From contig JAVBQJ010000040.1 in the NCBI GenBank assembly GCA_031549115.1, forward strand, positions 1 through 9,460: DNA of 9,460 bases, written 5' to 3'. Of the stretch, positions 1 through 6,865 are shown in pieces. The position numbers and the translations under genes were made by a program. Position 1 is the first letter of the stretch. Each line of letters begins with the position of its first letter. This DNA comes from JAVBQJ01 sp031549115. GTDB lineage: Bacteria > Verrucomicrobiota > Lentisphaeria > Victivallales > Victivallaceae. The notes under the pieces are model-generated. The model saw only the letters and a program-made list of their open reading frames with translations, searched no databases and was not told where the DNA came from.

Positions 1-48
1 ACGTTTAACGTCAACCGCTAACCTGTGAGCGCGCACGGGCCGGAGCCT

Positions 49-87
49 CCCCCGGCGAACGGCACGGCAACGCCGTGCTGAGGGGGG
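49..87. other. GC-rich stem-loop downstream of the minus-strand operon
   Basis: A run of five C at 49-53 faces the G run at 82-87. Inside it, 60-68 pairs with 72-80 (nine pairs, one G-T, loop AAC). It lies about 86 bp past the stop of the DUF4886 gene, so it could stabilise the 3' end of that transcript. Neither strand has a T run next to it, so it is not a standard intrinsic terminator. I see no gene in positions 1-172. Confidence 0.4.
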
Positions 88-172
88 CGGTCCCGCATAC
101 CCCACCAAAACTCACCACACCCGAAACCGCTCCGGCGGCAAACAACCACCCAAACGCTCCCCTCCCCTCATA

Positions 173-1021
173 TCACTTTGCGCTATCCTTCGCCACCTGC
201 GGCATCACCTCGACCGCGGCCTGTGCACAACGGCGGATGAAATCGGCCTGCGCCGCCGAAATGGACTCGGGCACAAAAGCGATTTCCGCAGCGGAACGCC
301 GGAACAGCGCCGAAAACCACACACACGCCTGCAGATACTGCCCGGAGTCGGACAAATGGTATTTATCGGGGCCGATCATATCCAGCTCCGGATATGTACC
401 GACCGCCCCCATCCGGACGATTTGCACCGCCAGCCCGGTCGGAAGGATCGGAAGCGCAAAGCGCTGCGCCAATCCGACATAACACGCCGTCAGCCGCTCG
501 TACATCTGTGTCGAATCCAGCTCCCATTGCGCCAGCCGGCCTTCGCCGGGTTTGTAGCTCCAGGTCTGTTGGATTGTGACCTGCGCCTGCGGCGCGTACT
601 TATGGATATAGGCGATCAAATTTTCGGCATACGGTTCGAAAGCCTCCGGGCGCCAGCTGTCGTGGCTGGCCTGCTGGATCGTAACCACATCCCATGACGC
701 CGATTCCAGCTTTTCCCGCAGATTGAACGGCGCGAATGACTCGTTGTAAGGCTGGCGGTTGTAGGGCTTGTACGCCGGATCGGCTTCGCTGCGCTCCACC
801 GCTTCCCAGTGCTGCTTGAGACTGCAGCCGTCCAGACTGGCCTGCTCCAGCTGCAGTTCGCACCCGGCGGCGGCGGCAACCCGGGGCAGATAGGCCATCA
901 CGCTCCAACTGAAACTGTTTCCGACCGCCAACACCTTCAGCGACTGCGGTGGCGCCTCCGCCGCGCCGCAACATACCGCCGAACCGACCAACACCGCACC
1001 GACCATTTGCTTCAACCTCAT
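173..1021 (-). CDS. DUF4886 family SGNH-type hydrolase, exported
   Basis: The 282-residue protein begins with a signal peptide (basic MRLK, hydrophobic to about residue 18, likely cleavage near 19-23). The mature part starts with the DUF4886 signature VLAVGNSFSWS (30-40), where Ser36 of GNSFS takes the place of the GDS nucleophile of SGNH hydrolases. DVVTIQQASHDS (111-122) is the second family block. DKYH (219-222) is the block V DxxH pair, Asp219 and His222, followed by LSDSGQYLQACVWFSALF. The catalytic set is therefore complete and an active periplasmic or surface esterase is likely. The substrate is unknown; relatives are often thought to deacylate carbohydrates. The start ATG overlaps the stop of the upstream GIN gene (ATGA), which suggests translational coupling. 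The family call is confident, the substrate is not. Confidence 0.85.
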   Translation of the reverse strand: MRLKQMVGAVLVGSAVCCGAAEAPPQSLKVLAVGNSFSWSVMAYLPRVAAAAGCELQLEQASLDGCSLKQHWEAVERSEADPAYKPYNRQPYNESFAPFNLREKLESASWDVVTIQQASHDSWRPEAFEPYAENLIAYIHKYAPQAQVTIQQTWSYKPGEGRLAQWELDSTQMYERLTACYVGLAQRFALPILPTGLAVQIVRMGAVGTYPELDMIGPDKYHLSDSGQYLQACVWFSALFRRSAAEIAFVPESISAAQADFIRRCAQAAVEVMPQVAKDSAK

Positions 1022-1824
1022 GGATTCGAACTCTCCTGCGTTCCAGTTATGTAAATTTTTCCCGATCCTTGCTTCTGCACTGTGACTTGCCCGGTTCCCG
1101 AGCAGCGGATATTGCCGGAGCCATTCGAATACCCGGAAATGGATTTCGTCGCCGTCAATACCGCATCTCCGGAACCGTTCAAATCCAACTCGATGTCTCC
1201 GGCCCGATTGACCTCGACATTCCCGGAGCCGGCCCTCGTCAGACGGATCCGGCCGAAGTCGCCGAACAGGCGCATATCGCCGGCGCCGGCCATGCCCACC
1301 ATCGCTTCGGCAATGTCGGCATTGGCCGTCCGGACGTCTCCAAAGCCGGTTTTGGACAAAGTCAGCCGTTTCAGCACCGAATCGGTCAAATTGAACTCTC
1401 CGGAACCGGCCATTTGCACCACCAAGCTGTCGCCATGCAATTGATATACATGCATGTCCGCCGCGCCCTGCTTGGTGATGAATTCGACACCGCCGCGCGC
1501 ATGGATGGTCAACCGCATCCCATCCGTCGGCGCGAGCTTACCGGAAACCGTTGCCGTCAGCTTTCCATTCCGGTAATCAACCTTCAAGTGCTCGAAAAGA
1601 TTGGCATCGGTACGAATCACACACCGGTCCACCTCGGCATCCGCATAAATATCGACCTGCCACGGGCCCTCGACACGGATCGACCGGATGCCTTCGGCGC
1701 ACAGCCGGGTTTCGGTTTGAATCTGCCCATTGCCCGGCACCGCCGCCGATGCACCGCATCCGGCCCACGCCAACAATGCCAGCAGCAGTACGCCGCCGGC
1801 CACGACAGCCACCCAATACGACAT
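1018..1824 (-). CDS. GIN domain (DUF2807) repeat protein, exported
   Basis: This 268-residue protein has an N-terminal hydrophobic segment (4-20) that is a signal peptide or anchor. A Cys at 23 (WAGC) resembles a weak lipobox. The body from about residue 45 matches the GIN/DUF2807 'head GIN domain' or putative auto-transporter adhesin fold, a right-handed beta-helix-like stack. GxG turns recur at 140 (GSGE), 160 (GFGD), 180 (GAGD), 199 (GSGN), 217 (GSGD), 235 (GSGN) and 253 (GSGK), so each coil is 18-20 residues. The start is set by GGAGGTGA a few bases before the ATG. It follows the small secreted gene by 20 bp and overlaps the DUF4886 gene by 4 bp, so the three are probably one operon. Its role is unknown: a cell-envelope structural or adhesive protein is the usual guess, with no enzymatic motif seen. 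Confidence 0.85.
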   Translation of the reverse strand: MSYWVAVVAGGVLLLALLAWAGCGASAAVPGNGQIQTETRLCAEGIRSIRVEGPWQVDIYADAEVDRCVIRTDANLFEHLKVDYRNGKLTATVSGKLAPTDGMRLTIHARGGVEFITKQGAADMHVYQLHGDSLVVQMAGSGEFNLTDSVLKRLTLSKTGFGDVRTANADIAEAMVGMAGAGDMRLFGDFGRIRLTRAGSGNVEVNRAGDIELDLNGSGDAVLTATKSISGYSNGSGNIRCSGTGQVTVQKQGSGKIYITGTQESSNP

Positions 1825-1844
1825 AGTTTCACCTCCGGATCGTT

Positions 1845-2312
1845 TTAGCGATTACCGCCCAACATGGTTTCCACGCCATCGGAAAAACCGCGCCCGACCG
1901 TGACCAGCCCGTTGCCGACGGCTTGCAGGATTCCGCCGGCCACCCCAGTCGGCAGCTCCACCGCCACCGCGCAGGCGAATCCGGGCACCGCCAACAGACC
2001 GCTGCTTTGGCACAGCGAACCGGGAACCCGTCCGAGATAACGCACCGAAGCTCCGGTAAGCGTCAACGCATTGCCCGGGAGCGAAAACGGCACAGCGACA
2101 ATGCCGTCATCGGCGACAGTGACATCCCAGTCGTTCCCGGCCTCGGCAACCGGCGTTCCGCCGCCGACACTCCAGCCGGATTCCTCCACCGCGATCACGA
2201 CTTCGGAAGCGGGGGGAACACACTCGGGTGTGACGGCAACCTCCTCCGCGCCAACGGAAAGAGCCAATATTCCGATACACACAATGGCCGGACGACACGA
2301 AAAAACAGACAT
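1845..2312 (-). CDS. Small secreted protein, function unknown
   Basis: I do not recognise this 155-residue protein. It has a clear signal peptide (basic Arg7, hydrophobic 9-20, likely cut after SVGA near residue 22). The mature part is acidic and Val/Gly-rich, with three cysteines (31, 101, 114); the last two could form a disulfide. The C-terminal third (about 120-155) is glycine-rich with alternating hydrophobic residues. The start is supported by GAGGTG a few bases before the ATG. It is the first gene of the minus-strand unit, 20 bp before the GIN gene, with a candidate promoter about 40 bp upstream. The shared export signals suggest the three products work in the cell envelope, but no function can be assigned. 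Confidence 0.65.
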   Translation of the reverse strand: MSVFSCRPAIVCIGILALSVGAEEVAVTPECVPPASEVVIAVEESGWSVGGGTPVAEAGNDWDVTVADDGIVAVPFSLPGNALTLTGASVRYLGRVPGSLCQSSGLLAVPGFACAVAVELPTGVAGGILQAVGNGLVTVGRGFSDGVETMLGGNR

Positions 2313-2349
2313 ATTTCACCTCAATGGTTGGCATCCGTATGTTGGAGTT

Positions 2350-2378
2350 ACAATATCACATTTTTACTTCAAAAGCAA
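2350..2378 (-). promoter_or_regulatory. Candidate sigma-70 promoter for the three-gene operon
   Basis: On the minus strand TTGCTT (2378-2373) and TATTGT (2355-2350) are separated by exactly 17 bp. The -10 box lies about 38 bp before the ATG at 2312. The -35 matches consensus only in its TTG, so this is plausible rather than certain. Confidence 0.4.
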
Positions 2379-2506
2379 TGTGGCAAACCGATTTTTTGCA
2401 TTTTCGCTCCACCCGGAGGCCCGGGGAACGGCATTTTTCCGAAAAAAGTATGAATTTGAACTTGCATTTTCAAAAATTCGAGGCATATTAAGGGCATGAA
2501 CTCGGT

Positions 2507-2582
<76 letters not shown>

Positions 2583-2700
2583 TTTTTTCCCTCAAAACTC
2601 TTCAAAAAGTACCATTCAGTACCGTTTCGACTTCGCAATTGTCCGTTTTGATGCCATAGTAAGCCATATCCGATATTTTTTACAAAGATTGGAGAAGAGA

Positions 2701-3999
2701 ATGGCCAAGCGGACGCAAAAACTGGATGTGGGCTCGATTTACGCCAAAGACGGCACTTACTATTACCGTTACCAAGTCAACGGCCAACGCAAGGCAATCT
2801 GCCTGCAAACCAAAAATTTCGATGACGCCATGAAACTGGCAGCGGAATATGTACCGATGGTGAAAGCCACCGGCAAGGAAGTCATCGGCGCGCATATCCT
2901 GGAAGCGCGCGGCCTGGCGGAACGGGAGAAAAATCTCCTGTTGACAGAAGCCTGGGCACATTACTCCAACCATCCGCAGCGGGCGCTTCCGGCCACTGTT
3001 CACGAGCGGAATTGTTATCAGGCGACGTTTCAGGAACTCGTGACCCATCTTGCCAACCCGAATGCGCAAGTTCGAGACGTAACACCCCAAGTGGCGGCTT
3101 CTTTCGCCGATGGGTTGCGAAAAACCCAAATCTCCGTGGAAACCCATAACCGCAAGTTGACCCGGCTACGGAAGATCTTTTCCACCCTGGTCGAATAGTA
3201 CGCCGGCGATAACCCGTTTCAAGCTCCGACACTTTTCCGGAAGAAACGGGAAGAACAAGAGAACAGCATTCGGCGTCTTTCTTTTTCGCGGGAACAGGAA
3301 GCGCAATTGCTCGAAGTTTTGGATAACCCTGTTCATCGAGTCATGAACAAGCCGGAGATTCGCGTCATTTACCATCTGGGCATGTTCACCGGCCAACGTT
3401 TGAAGGATTGTGTCCTGCTGCGCTGGGATCGCGTCGACTTGACATTGAAAAAAATCTGGGTAAAGCAATACAAAACCGGCAAGGAAGTGGTTATTCCCAT
3501 TGCGCCGCGCTTGCTGGAAGCCTTGAAGAAAGCGCAGGAATGGCGCGAGGACGAATATGTCTGTCCCCACGTCGCCGCCCGCTACAAAAAAACAGATGCG
3601 GCGGGTAAAAACACTGGCAACAATCTGGTCAACATCGATGTTCTGCGCGTGATCAAATGGATCGGCTTGGAACCATCCGTGGAAATGACCGGGCGCAAGA
3701 AAAAAGTAACCGTCTACGGCTTCCACTCTCTTCGGCACACCTTCGCCTCCAATTGCGCCGTGGCCGGAGTACCCAAAGCGGTAGTGGCATCAATCCTGGG
3801 AGCCGACAGTGAAATCATCGACCAGTACTACACCCACATCGGCGAAGAAGCCCAGGAGAAAGCCATCGCCGCAATCTCCGGCGGTATCGGCGTCAAGTCG
3901 GACCGGGAGCGAATCCGGGAAGCCTTGGCTTTAATCCGCACTTCCCCGGCTCCCGCCGATGAAATTCTCCGGCAACTGGAACAACTTCTTCAAGACTAA
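2701..3999 (+). pseudogene. int: Tyrosine integrase interrupted by an in-frame TAG
   Basis: The reading frame would give about 432 residues, a normal size for a tRNA-targeting tyrosine recombinase. It starts at ATG 2701 behind GGAGAAGAG. The N-terminal arm-binding part (GSIYAKDGTYYYRYQVNG, 11-28) and SAM-like core-binding domain (to about 165) end at TAG 3196-3198. The same frame then runs on as the catalytic domain: ArgI R233 (FTGQR), Lys K258 (YKTGK), His342 and Arg345 (HSLRHTF), and nucleophile Tyr377 (YYTHI). The usual LGH is LGA here (Ala368). A single C-to-T change in CAG (Gln166) would explain the stop. No obvious start with a Shine-Dalgarno precedes the second half, so an active enzyme would need readthrough. 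It lies directly after tRNA-Phe, its probable target. A sequencing error is the alternative explanation. Confidence 0.85.
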
Positions 4000-4068
4000 A
4001 AGGACACCGTTTCCACGATGTATTTCCCTCGTTTTTTACGGTATTCCGTCGCGGCACTTTGTGACTTA

Positions 4069-4088
4069 TTTATAACTTTTTATAACTT
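4069..4088 (+). repeat. 10-bp perfect tandem repeat, two copies
   Basis: TTTATAACTT occurs at 4069-4078 and again at 4079-4088. The 10-bp period puts both copies on the same face of the helix. The pair lies just upstream of the palindrome and promoter of the next gene, so it may bind a regulator or act as an AT-rich UP-like element. Confidence 0.6.
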
Positions 4089-4104
4089 AATATCAACTGA
4101 TATT
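4089..4104. promoter_or_regulatory. 16-bp palindromic operator candidate
   Basis: The arms AATATCA and TGATATT are perfect 7-bp inverted repeats around AC. The right arm ends on the first base of the -35 box at 4104. A dimeric repressor bound here would block RNA polymerase; the HTH protein of the same element is one candidate. No second copy of the full palindrome was seen. Confidence 0.5.
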
Positions 4105-4132
4105 TGACCATTGTTCCATGCGCGGGTATAGT
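4104..4132 (+). promoter_or_regulatory. Near-consensus sigma-70 promoter
   Basis: TTGACC (4104-4109, five of six bases) and TATAGT (4127-4132, five of six) are separated by exactly 17 bp. Transcription would start near 4139, about 30 bp before the ATG at 4170. It is the best promoter in the window. Confidence 0.75.
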
Positions 4133-4169
4133 ATAAGAACCGAGGTACTGCAATAGGGGAAGGTAAGGC

Positions 4170-6041
4170 ATGAATCACGATGAAATACGAAATGATGTAA
4201 AAGAATATCTGGTGCAGGAATTCAAGCCGGCAGGGCTATCGTGTTATCGCGATTTTTCGGAAGAACAACAAATTCTGCGAGAGCACAATTTGGGATTGCA
4301 ACTGTGGATAGCCTGCCATAGGTATGACCGTTGGCAGGAATTTTTCCCTGAAGAACTTCCTGTTCATGCCTCAACAGTCATTCCGGGGAATAGAAAATCC
4401 GCAACGCAAGACATATCACATAAGTCACCTTATAATTTATTGAAGATGTACCGTTCTCGCCATGACGGCGCCCCTCCACAAGTTGAATGTCTCCCTCGCG
4501 ACATCGACCACTTGTTCGAAAATAAATTATTTCCGGGATTGCGCCTTCAATACACTATAAGTTGGAGGTATAAATCAAAAGATATCGTTATTTTCTATCG
4601 AAAGGAATCTCGATTATATCTTCCGTCTTTTGCCAAAAAAGGATCTCCGTCTTTTCAAGGGCCGGTATATTATCCGATATCACCTTGTCTGTATGCCCCG
4701 GAGCAACGTACTCCGTGGTCGGCCGAATATCCAATCTTTTTAACCGATGATTTATTATGCGCCCACGCCAACAGTGCGCCTTTCTATGGTTTTCGTTGGT
4801 GTTCCTTTTATTCTGCGGACGGGACCGGCGATGGCGTTGACTTCTCTCCCCTGAAAAACCACTACGTTATTATTCTTGTCTATCCACGCGCCAAAACAAG
4901 CAATACCGAACAGATTCAGCGCGCCTTAAAACTTGGTGATTGTTTAAAAGCAGCAGGGGTCTCACAGATCGAGTATGCATTTTTTATTCAGTTTTCACAA
5001 GACCCTTCCCTCAGTGTTCGTTTGGAGCCGCTGCTTATGGACGAAGACGAAATGCGCGGGATACTGAATAGTCCGGATGGCTCGCAGGAGCAATTCTATG
5101 CGCCTTCATGGTTGCGAGGGTACAATATCAAAGAAGCCGCAAAGATTTCCGAAACGCCTGATATTCAAGTCGGCAATATTATTTCCCTGACCGGAGGCCA
5201 CAAAGCAACGCAATTGGCATTTTTAGCCGCCTGTATGGCATCCATCTCAGGAACAAATGTCATTTTGCCCGCGCTGAAGCGAGAACGTCCGGCGCGAACC
5301 CTCTGGCTTATCGCAGAAAATTCCTGTGCCGAGCTGCAGAGTTGGCTGCAACATTACGGTCTGCAAACCACCCAGGGCCTAATAATACCCGGGGGTAACG
5401 CCAAGGCGGACATGAACCTGCTGCCGATTTCAGCCAATACGCCGGAGCCTTCATGGGAACGTTCCACCCGCACCATAGATACTTGGCTGGGCAATCTGGA
5501 CGCGGCTCAGGATAGCGATCTCCGGTTGCTCGTGGTAGATTGTGCCGCGCTGGCAAACAGCATCGTCTACTCAAAAGAAAACGCCGCCGAGCTCGGCAAA
5601 TATTTTGAACAATTGGCATTTCGAGGAACGACATTACTATTTTTCGGACTCCGGAATTCTTGGTTGATACATTCGCTACCTGCCACTATAGCCTGGCAAA
5701 TCCGAGATGAGCTGGTTTCCGCAAACGGACGTTCCTTCCGGCTGCTATGTCCGTCGCCGCTGTCCTATCGCTTGTTTCTCAAACCCTGCCTGCACTGGAA
5801 ACAAGGCCAAAGAAAATCATTGACAGAACAAATCGTGCAAGTTCGCGACTTATACGCCCAAAATCATAGCAAACCGTTCGGTTCCGGAAGAAACCATAAA
5901 TTAACCGTACAAGACATCATTGACGCAACCGGTTTCAGCGAATCACAAGTCAAGAAAATACGCGTCCGATTGGGTCTTGCGGCTCCATGTCCTCAACGTG
6001 GCCGTCGTAAACAGCCGATGCGACCACCCCCTGTTCAGTAG
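4170..6041 (+). CDS. Degenerate TOPRIM-RecA-like primase/helicase protein
   Basis: I do not recognise the exact family of this 623-residue protein, but its layout resembles fused TOPRIM-RecA replication proteins. Residues 187-275 look like a worn TOPRIM domain: a PIFLTDD strand where active enzymes have a VEGE-type motif, then VDFSPLKN (223-230) and a YVIILVYP strand (232-239) that lacks the DxD acidic pair. Residues 334-540 look like a RecA/KaiC-type ATPase. SLTGGHKATQLAFLAA (339-354) sits at the Walker A site but reads GGHKAT instead of GGxGKST. LRLLVVD (451-457) is Walker B, and LAFRGTTLLFFG follows. Residues 577-604 form a helix-turn-helix-like C-terminus with a basic tail. The start has GGGGAAGG upstream. 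Codons are more AT-rich than in the flanks. By position it would serve the element's replication, but catalysis may be lost. It could instead be a DNA-binding regulator built on the old fold. Confidence 0.6.
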   Translation: MNHDEIRNDVKEYLVQEFKPAGLSCYRDFSEEQQILREHNLGLQLWIACHRYDRWQEFFPEELPVHASTVIPGNRKSATQDISHKSPYNLLKMYRSRHDGAPPQVECLPRDIDHLFENKLFPGLRLQYTISWRYKSKDIVIFYRKESRLYLPSFAKKGSPSFQGPVYYPISPCLYAPEQRTPWSAEYPIFLTDDLLCAHANSAPFYGFRWCSFYSADGTGDGVDFSPLKNHYVIILVYPRAKTSNTEQIQRALKLGDCLKAAGVSQIEYAFFIQFSQDPSLSVRLEPLLMDEDEMRGILNSPDGSQEQFYAPSWLRGYNIKEAAKISETPDIQVGNIISLTGGHKATQLAFLAACMASISGTNVILPALKRERPARTLWLIAENSCAELQSWLQHYGLQTTQGLIIPGGNAKADMNLLPISANTPEPSWERSTRTIDTWLGNLDAAQDSDLRLLVVDCAALANSIVYSKENAAELGKYFEQLAFRGTTLLFFGLRNSWLIHSLPATIAWQIRDELVSANGRSFRLLCPSPLSYRLFLKPCLHWKQGQRKSLTEQIVQVRDLYAQNHSKPFGSGRNHKLTVQDIIDATGFSESQVKKIRVRLGLAAPCPQRGRRKQPMRPPPVQ

Positions 6042-6084
6042 GTCAAGGTCCTGTTTTGCACCCATCCAAAAGTGTCGAATTACC

Positions 6085-6103
6085 CACTGACAGCGGTGTT
6101 TTT
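6085..6103 (+). terminator. Weak intrinsic terminator
   Basis: CACTG (6085-6089) pairs with CGGTG (6094-6098) around the loop ACAG, with one G-U pair, and five T follow at 6099-6103. It lies 44 bp after the stop of the primase/helicase-like gene and is correctly oriented for it. The stem is short, so efficiency is doubtful. Confidence 0.4.
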
Positions 6104-6128
6104 GCCGCCAAGTAATGCATATTTGATT

Positions 6129-6160
6129 CCGGTAGCCATCCCGCCAAAGATGGCTACCGG
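6129..6160. other. 12-bp perfect hairpin between convergent genes
   Basis: CCGGTAGCCATC (6129-6140) is the exact inverse of GATGGCTACCGG (6149-6160), with the 8-base loop CCGCCAAA. It sits between the 3' ends of the plus-strand ATPase-like gene and the minus-strand HTH gene. No T run borders it on either strand, so it may be a factor-assisted or bidirectional terminator. It could also be a structured DNA site, such as a single-strand origin, used by the element. Confidence 0.6.
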
Positions 6161-6203
6161 GGTACGTTGCGCTACAATTAGAACTCTTTCAGAATTCCAG
6201 TTT

Positions 6204-6551
6204 TCAACCTTTCAGCTCTGTTTCCACATCGTCATTGGCAAGTATGTATCGGATAATATCGGTATTTCTGTACCTTACCGAAGTTCCGATCATTTTGCGC
6301 TTAAAAGGGAAATAATTTTCACGTTCCAGGCGCTTGAATCCAGCAAGAGATACCCCCAACATCTCGGCCGCGACCGACTGGTCTACCATCTTGGGAATGA
6401 CGACTGGAATCTGGGTGCCGTGCTCGGCCAGGTACTTGAGCTGCGCTTTGATCTCATTGAGCTCCGGCACGGTGATCAGATTCGACTTGGTCAGGGGATG
6501 GAGCAGGCTTCCGATCAGGGTTACTGTTTCAGGACGAATTTGTGCATTCAT
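6204..6551 (-). CDS. AlpA/excisionase-like HTH DNA-binding protein
   Basis: This is a 115-residue protein. Residues 1-50 form a helical N-terminal part with LNEIKAQLKYLAEHG, possibly for dimerisation. Residues 56-105 carry a winged helix-turn-helix of the MerR/AlpA/HTH_17 kind. VDQSVAAEMLGVSLAGFKRL matches 'eVA.lLGVS..t..rl', and GTSVRYRNTDIIRYI matches the usual wing and last helix (G..vRyr..dl..yl). Such proteins act as excisionases or switch regulators in integrated elements. The start ATG 6551 is chosen because GGAGGC sits five bases before it; an upstream GTG at 6563 would overlap that site. It is divergent from the Gp2 gene and convergent with the ATPase-like gene. The Shine-Dalgarno lies inside competing inverted repeats, which hints at translational control. 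The HTH call is firm; whether it is Xis, activator or repressor is open. Confidence 0.8.
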   Translation of the reverse strand: MNAQIRPETVTLIGSLLHPLTKSNLITVPELNEIKAQLKYLAEHGTQIPVVIPKMVDQSVAAEMLGVSLAGFKRLERENYFPFKRKMIGTSVRYRNTDIIRYILANDDVETELKG

Positions 6552-6555
6552 TTTT

Positions 6556-6593
6556 GCCTCCACTGGTTAAGGTTATGGGATGGAGGCCAGTGG
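6556..6593 (-). promoter_or_regulatory. Competing hairpins over the HTH gene's Shine-Dalgarno
   Basis: Two 7-bp inverted repeats overlap here. GCCTCCA (6556-6562) pairs with TGGAGGC (6581-6587), and CCACTGG (6560-6566) pairs with CCAGTGG (6587-6593). They share bases, so only one can form fully. In the minus-strand mRNA the first hides all of the GGAGGC ribosome site and the second hides its first two G. This could lower or switch translation of the HTH gene. In DNA the same bases could serve as an operator. Confidence 0.45.
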
Positions 6594-6865
6594 TAAAATA
6601 AAAAAATGCGCAAACGGCGGTTGCCGGGTCGGGTCATAATTCCCATTCTCGCAATTGATCCCGAAATCGCCGCTGTTTCCGATGTTTTCGTTTGAGAAAA
6701 ACACGTTCTCCGTGCATACGGCAAAACGGTTCAATACCCGGTATAGTAGTAGTGACGATATGGACAAAATATATCGAACTCGTTAGCTCTGTTAAAAATA
6801 ACTCTTTTCCTACATCCCTATGGGAGCAAGTGCTCCGAACACCAAAACCCAAAGGACGAGGGAAA
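6594..6865. other. Intergenic control region between divergent element genes
   Basis: I see no credible gene here. It separates the HTH gene (minus) from the Gp2 gene (plus). It holds a 14-bp palindrome, GGAGCA-AG-TGCTCC (6823-6836), about 30 bp before the Gp2 start. A TATAGT lies at 6742-6747 without a good -35. A small inverted repeat, GAGAA/TTCTC, lies at 6694-6710. As the spacer next to a replication-type gene it is a reasonable place for promoters and perhaps an origin, but no iteron set is visible. Confidence 0.4.

Noticed and set aside
949..1848. Long plus-strand open frames across the DUF4886, GIN and small-protein genes
   Set aside because: They are rich in Arg, Pro and His with no domain, and lie opposite genes with clear families and ribosome sites; high GC explains their openness.
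2599..2625. AGTACC repeated twice before the integrase as a possible arm-binding site pair
   Set aside because: Only six bases repeat exactly and no further copies are seen, too little to call integrase arm sites.
2689..2700. TTG at 2689 as the integrase start
   Set aside because: ATG 2701 has GGAGAAGAG at proper distance, while TTG 2689 would lie upstream of that site and has none of its own.
3307..3999. The C-terminal integrase half as an independent gene
   Set aside because: It has only a TTG with no Shine-Dalgarno, and it begins inside a normal domain linker of the same frame, so it is the second half of one broken gene.
6692..6865. A 58-residue N-terminal extension of the Gp2 protein from a TTG at 6692
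   Set aside because: The extension shows no family likeness, spans the palindrome and lacks a ribosome site at its start; ATG 6866 follows GAGGGA.
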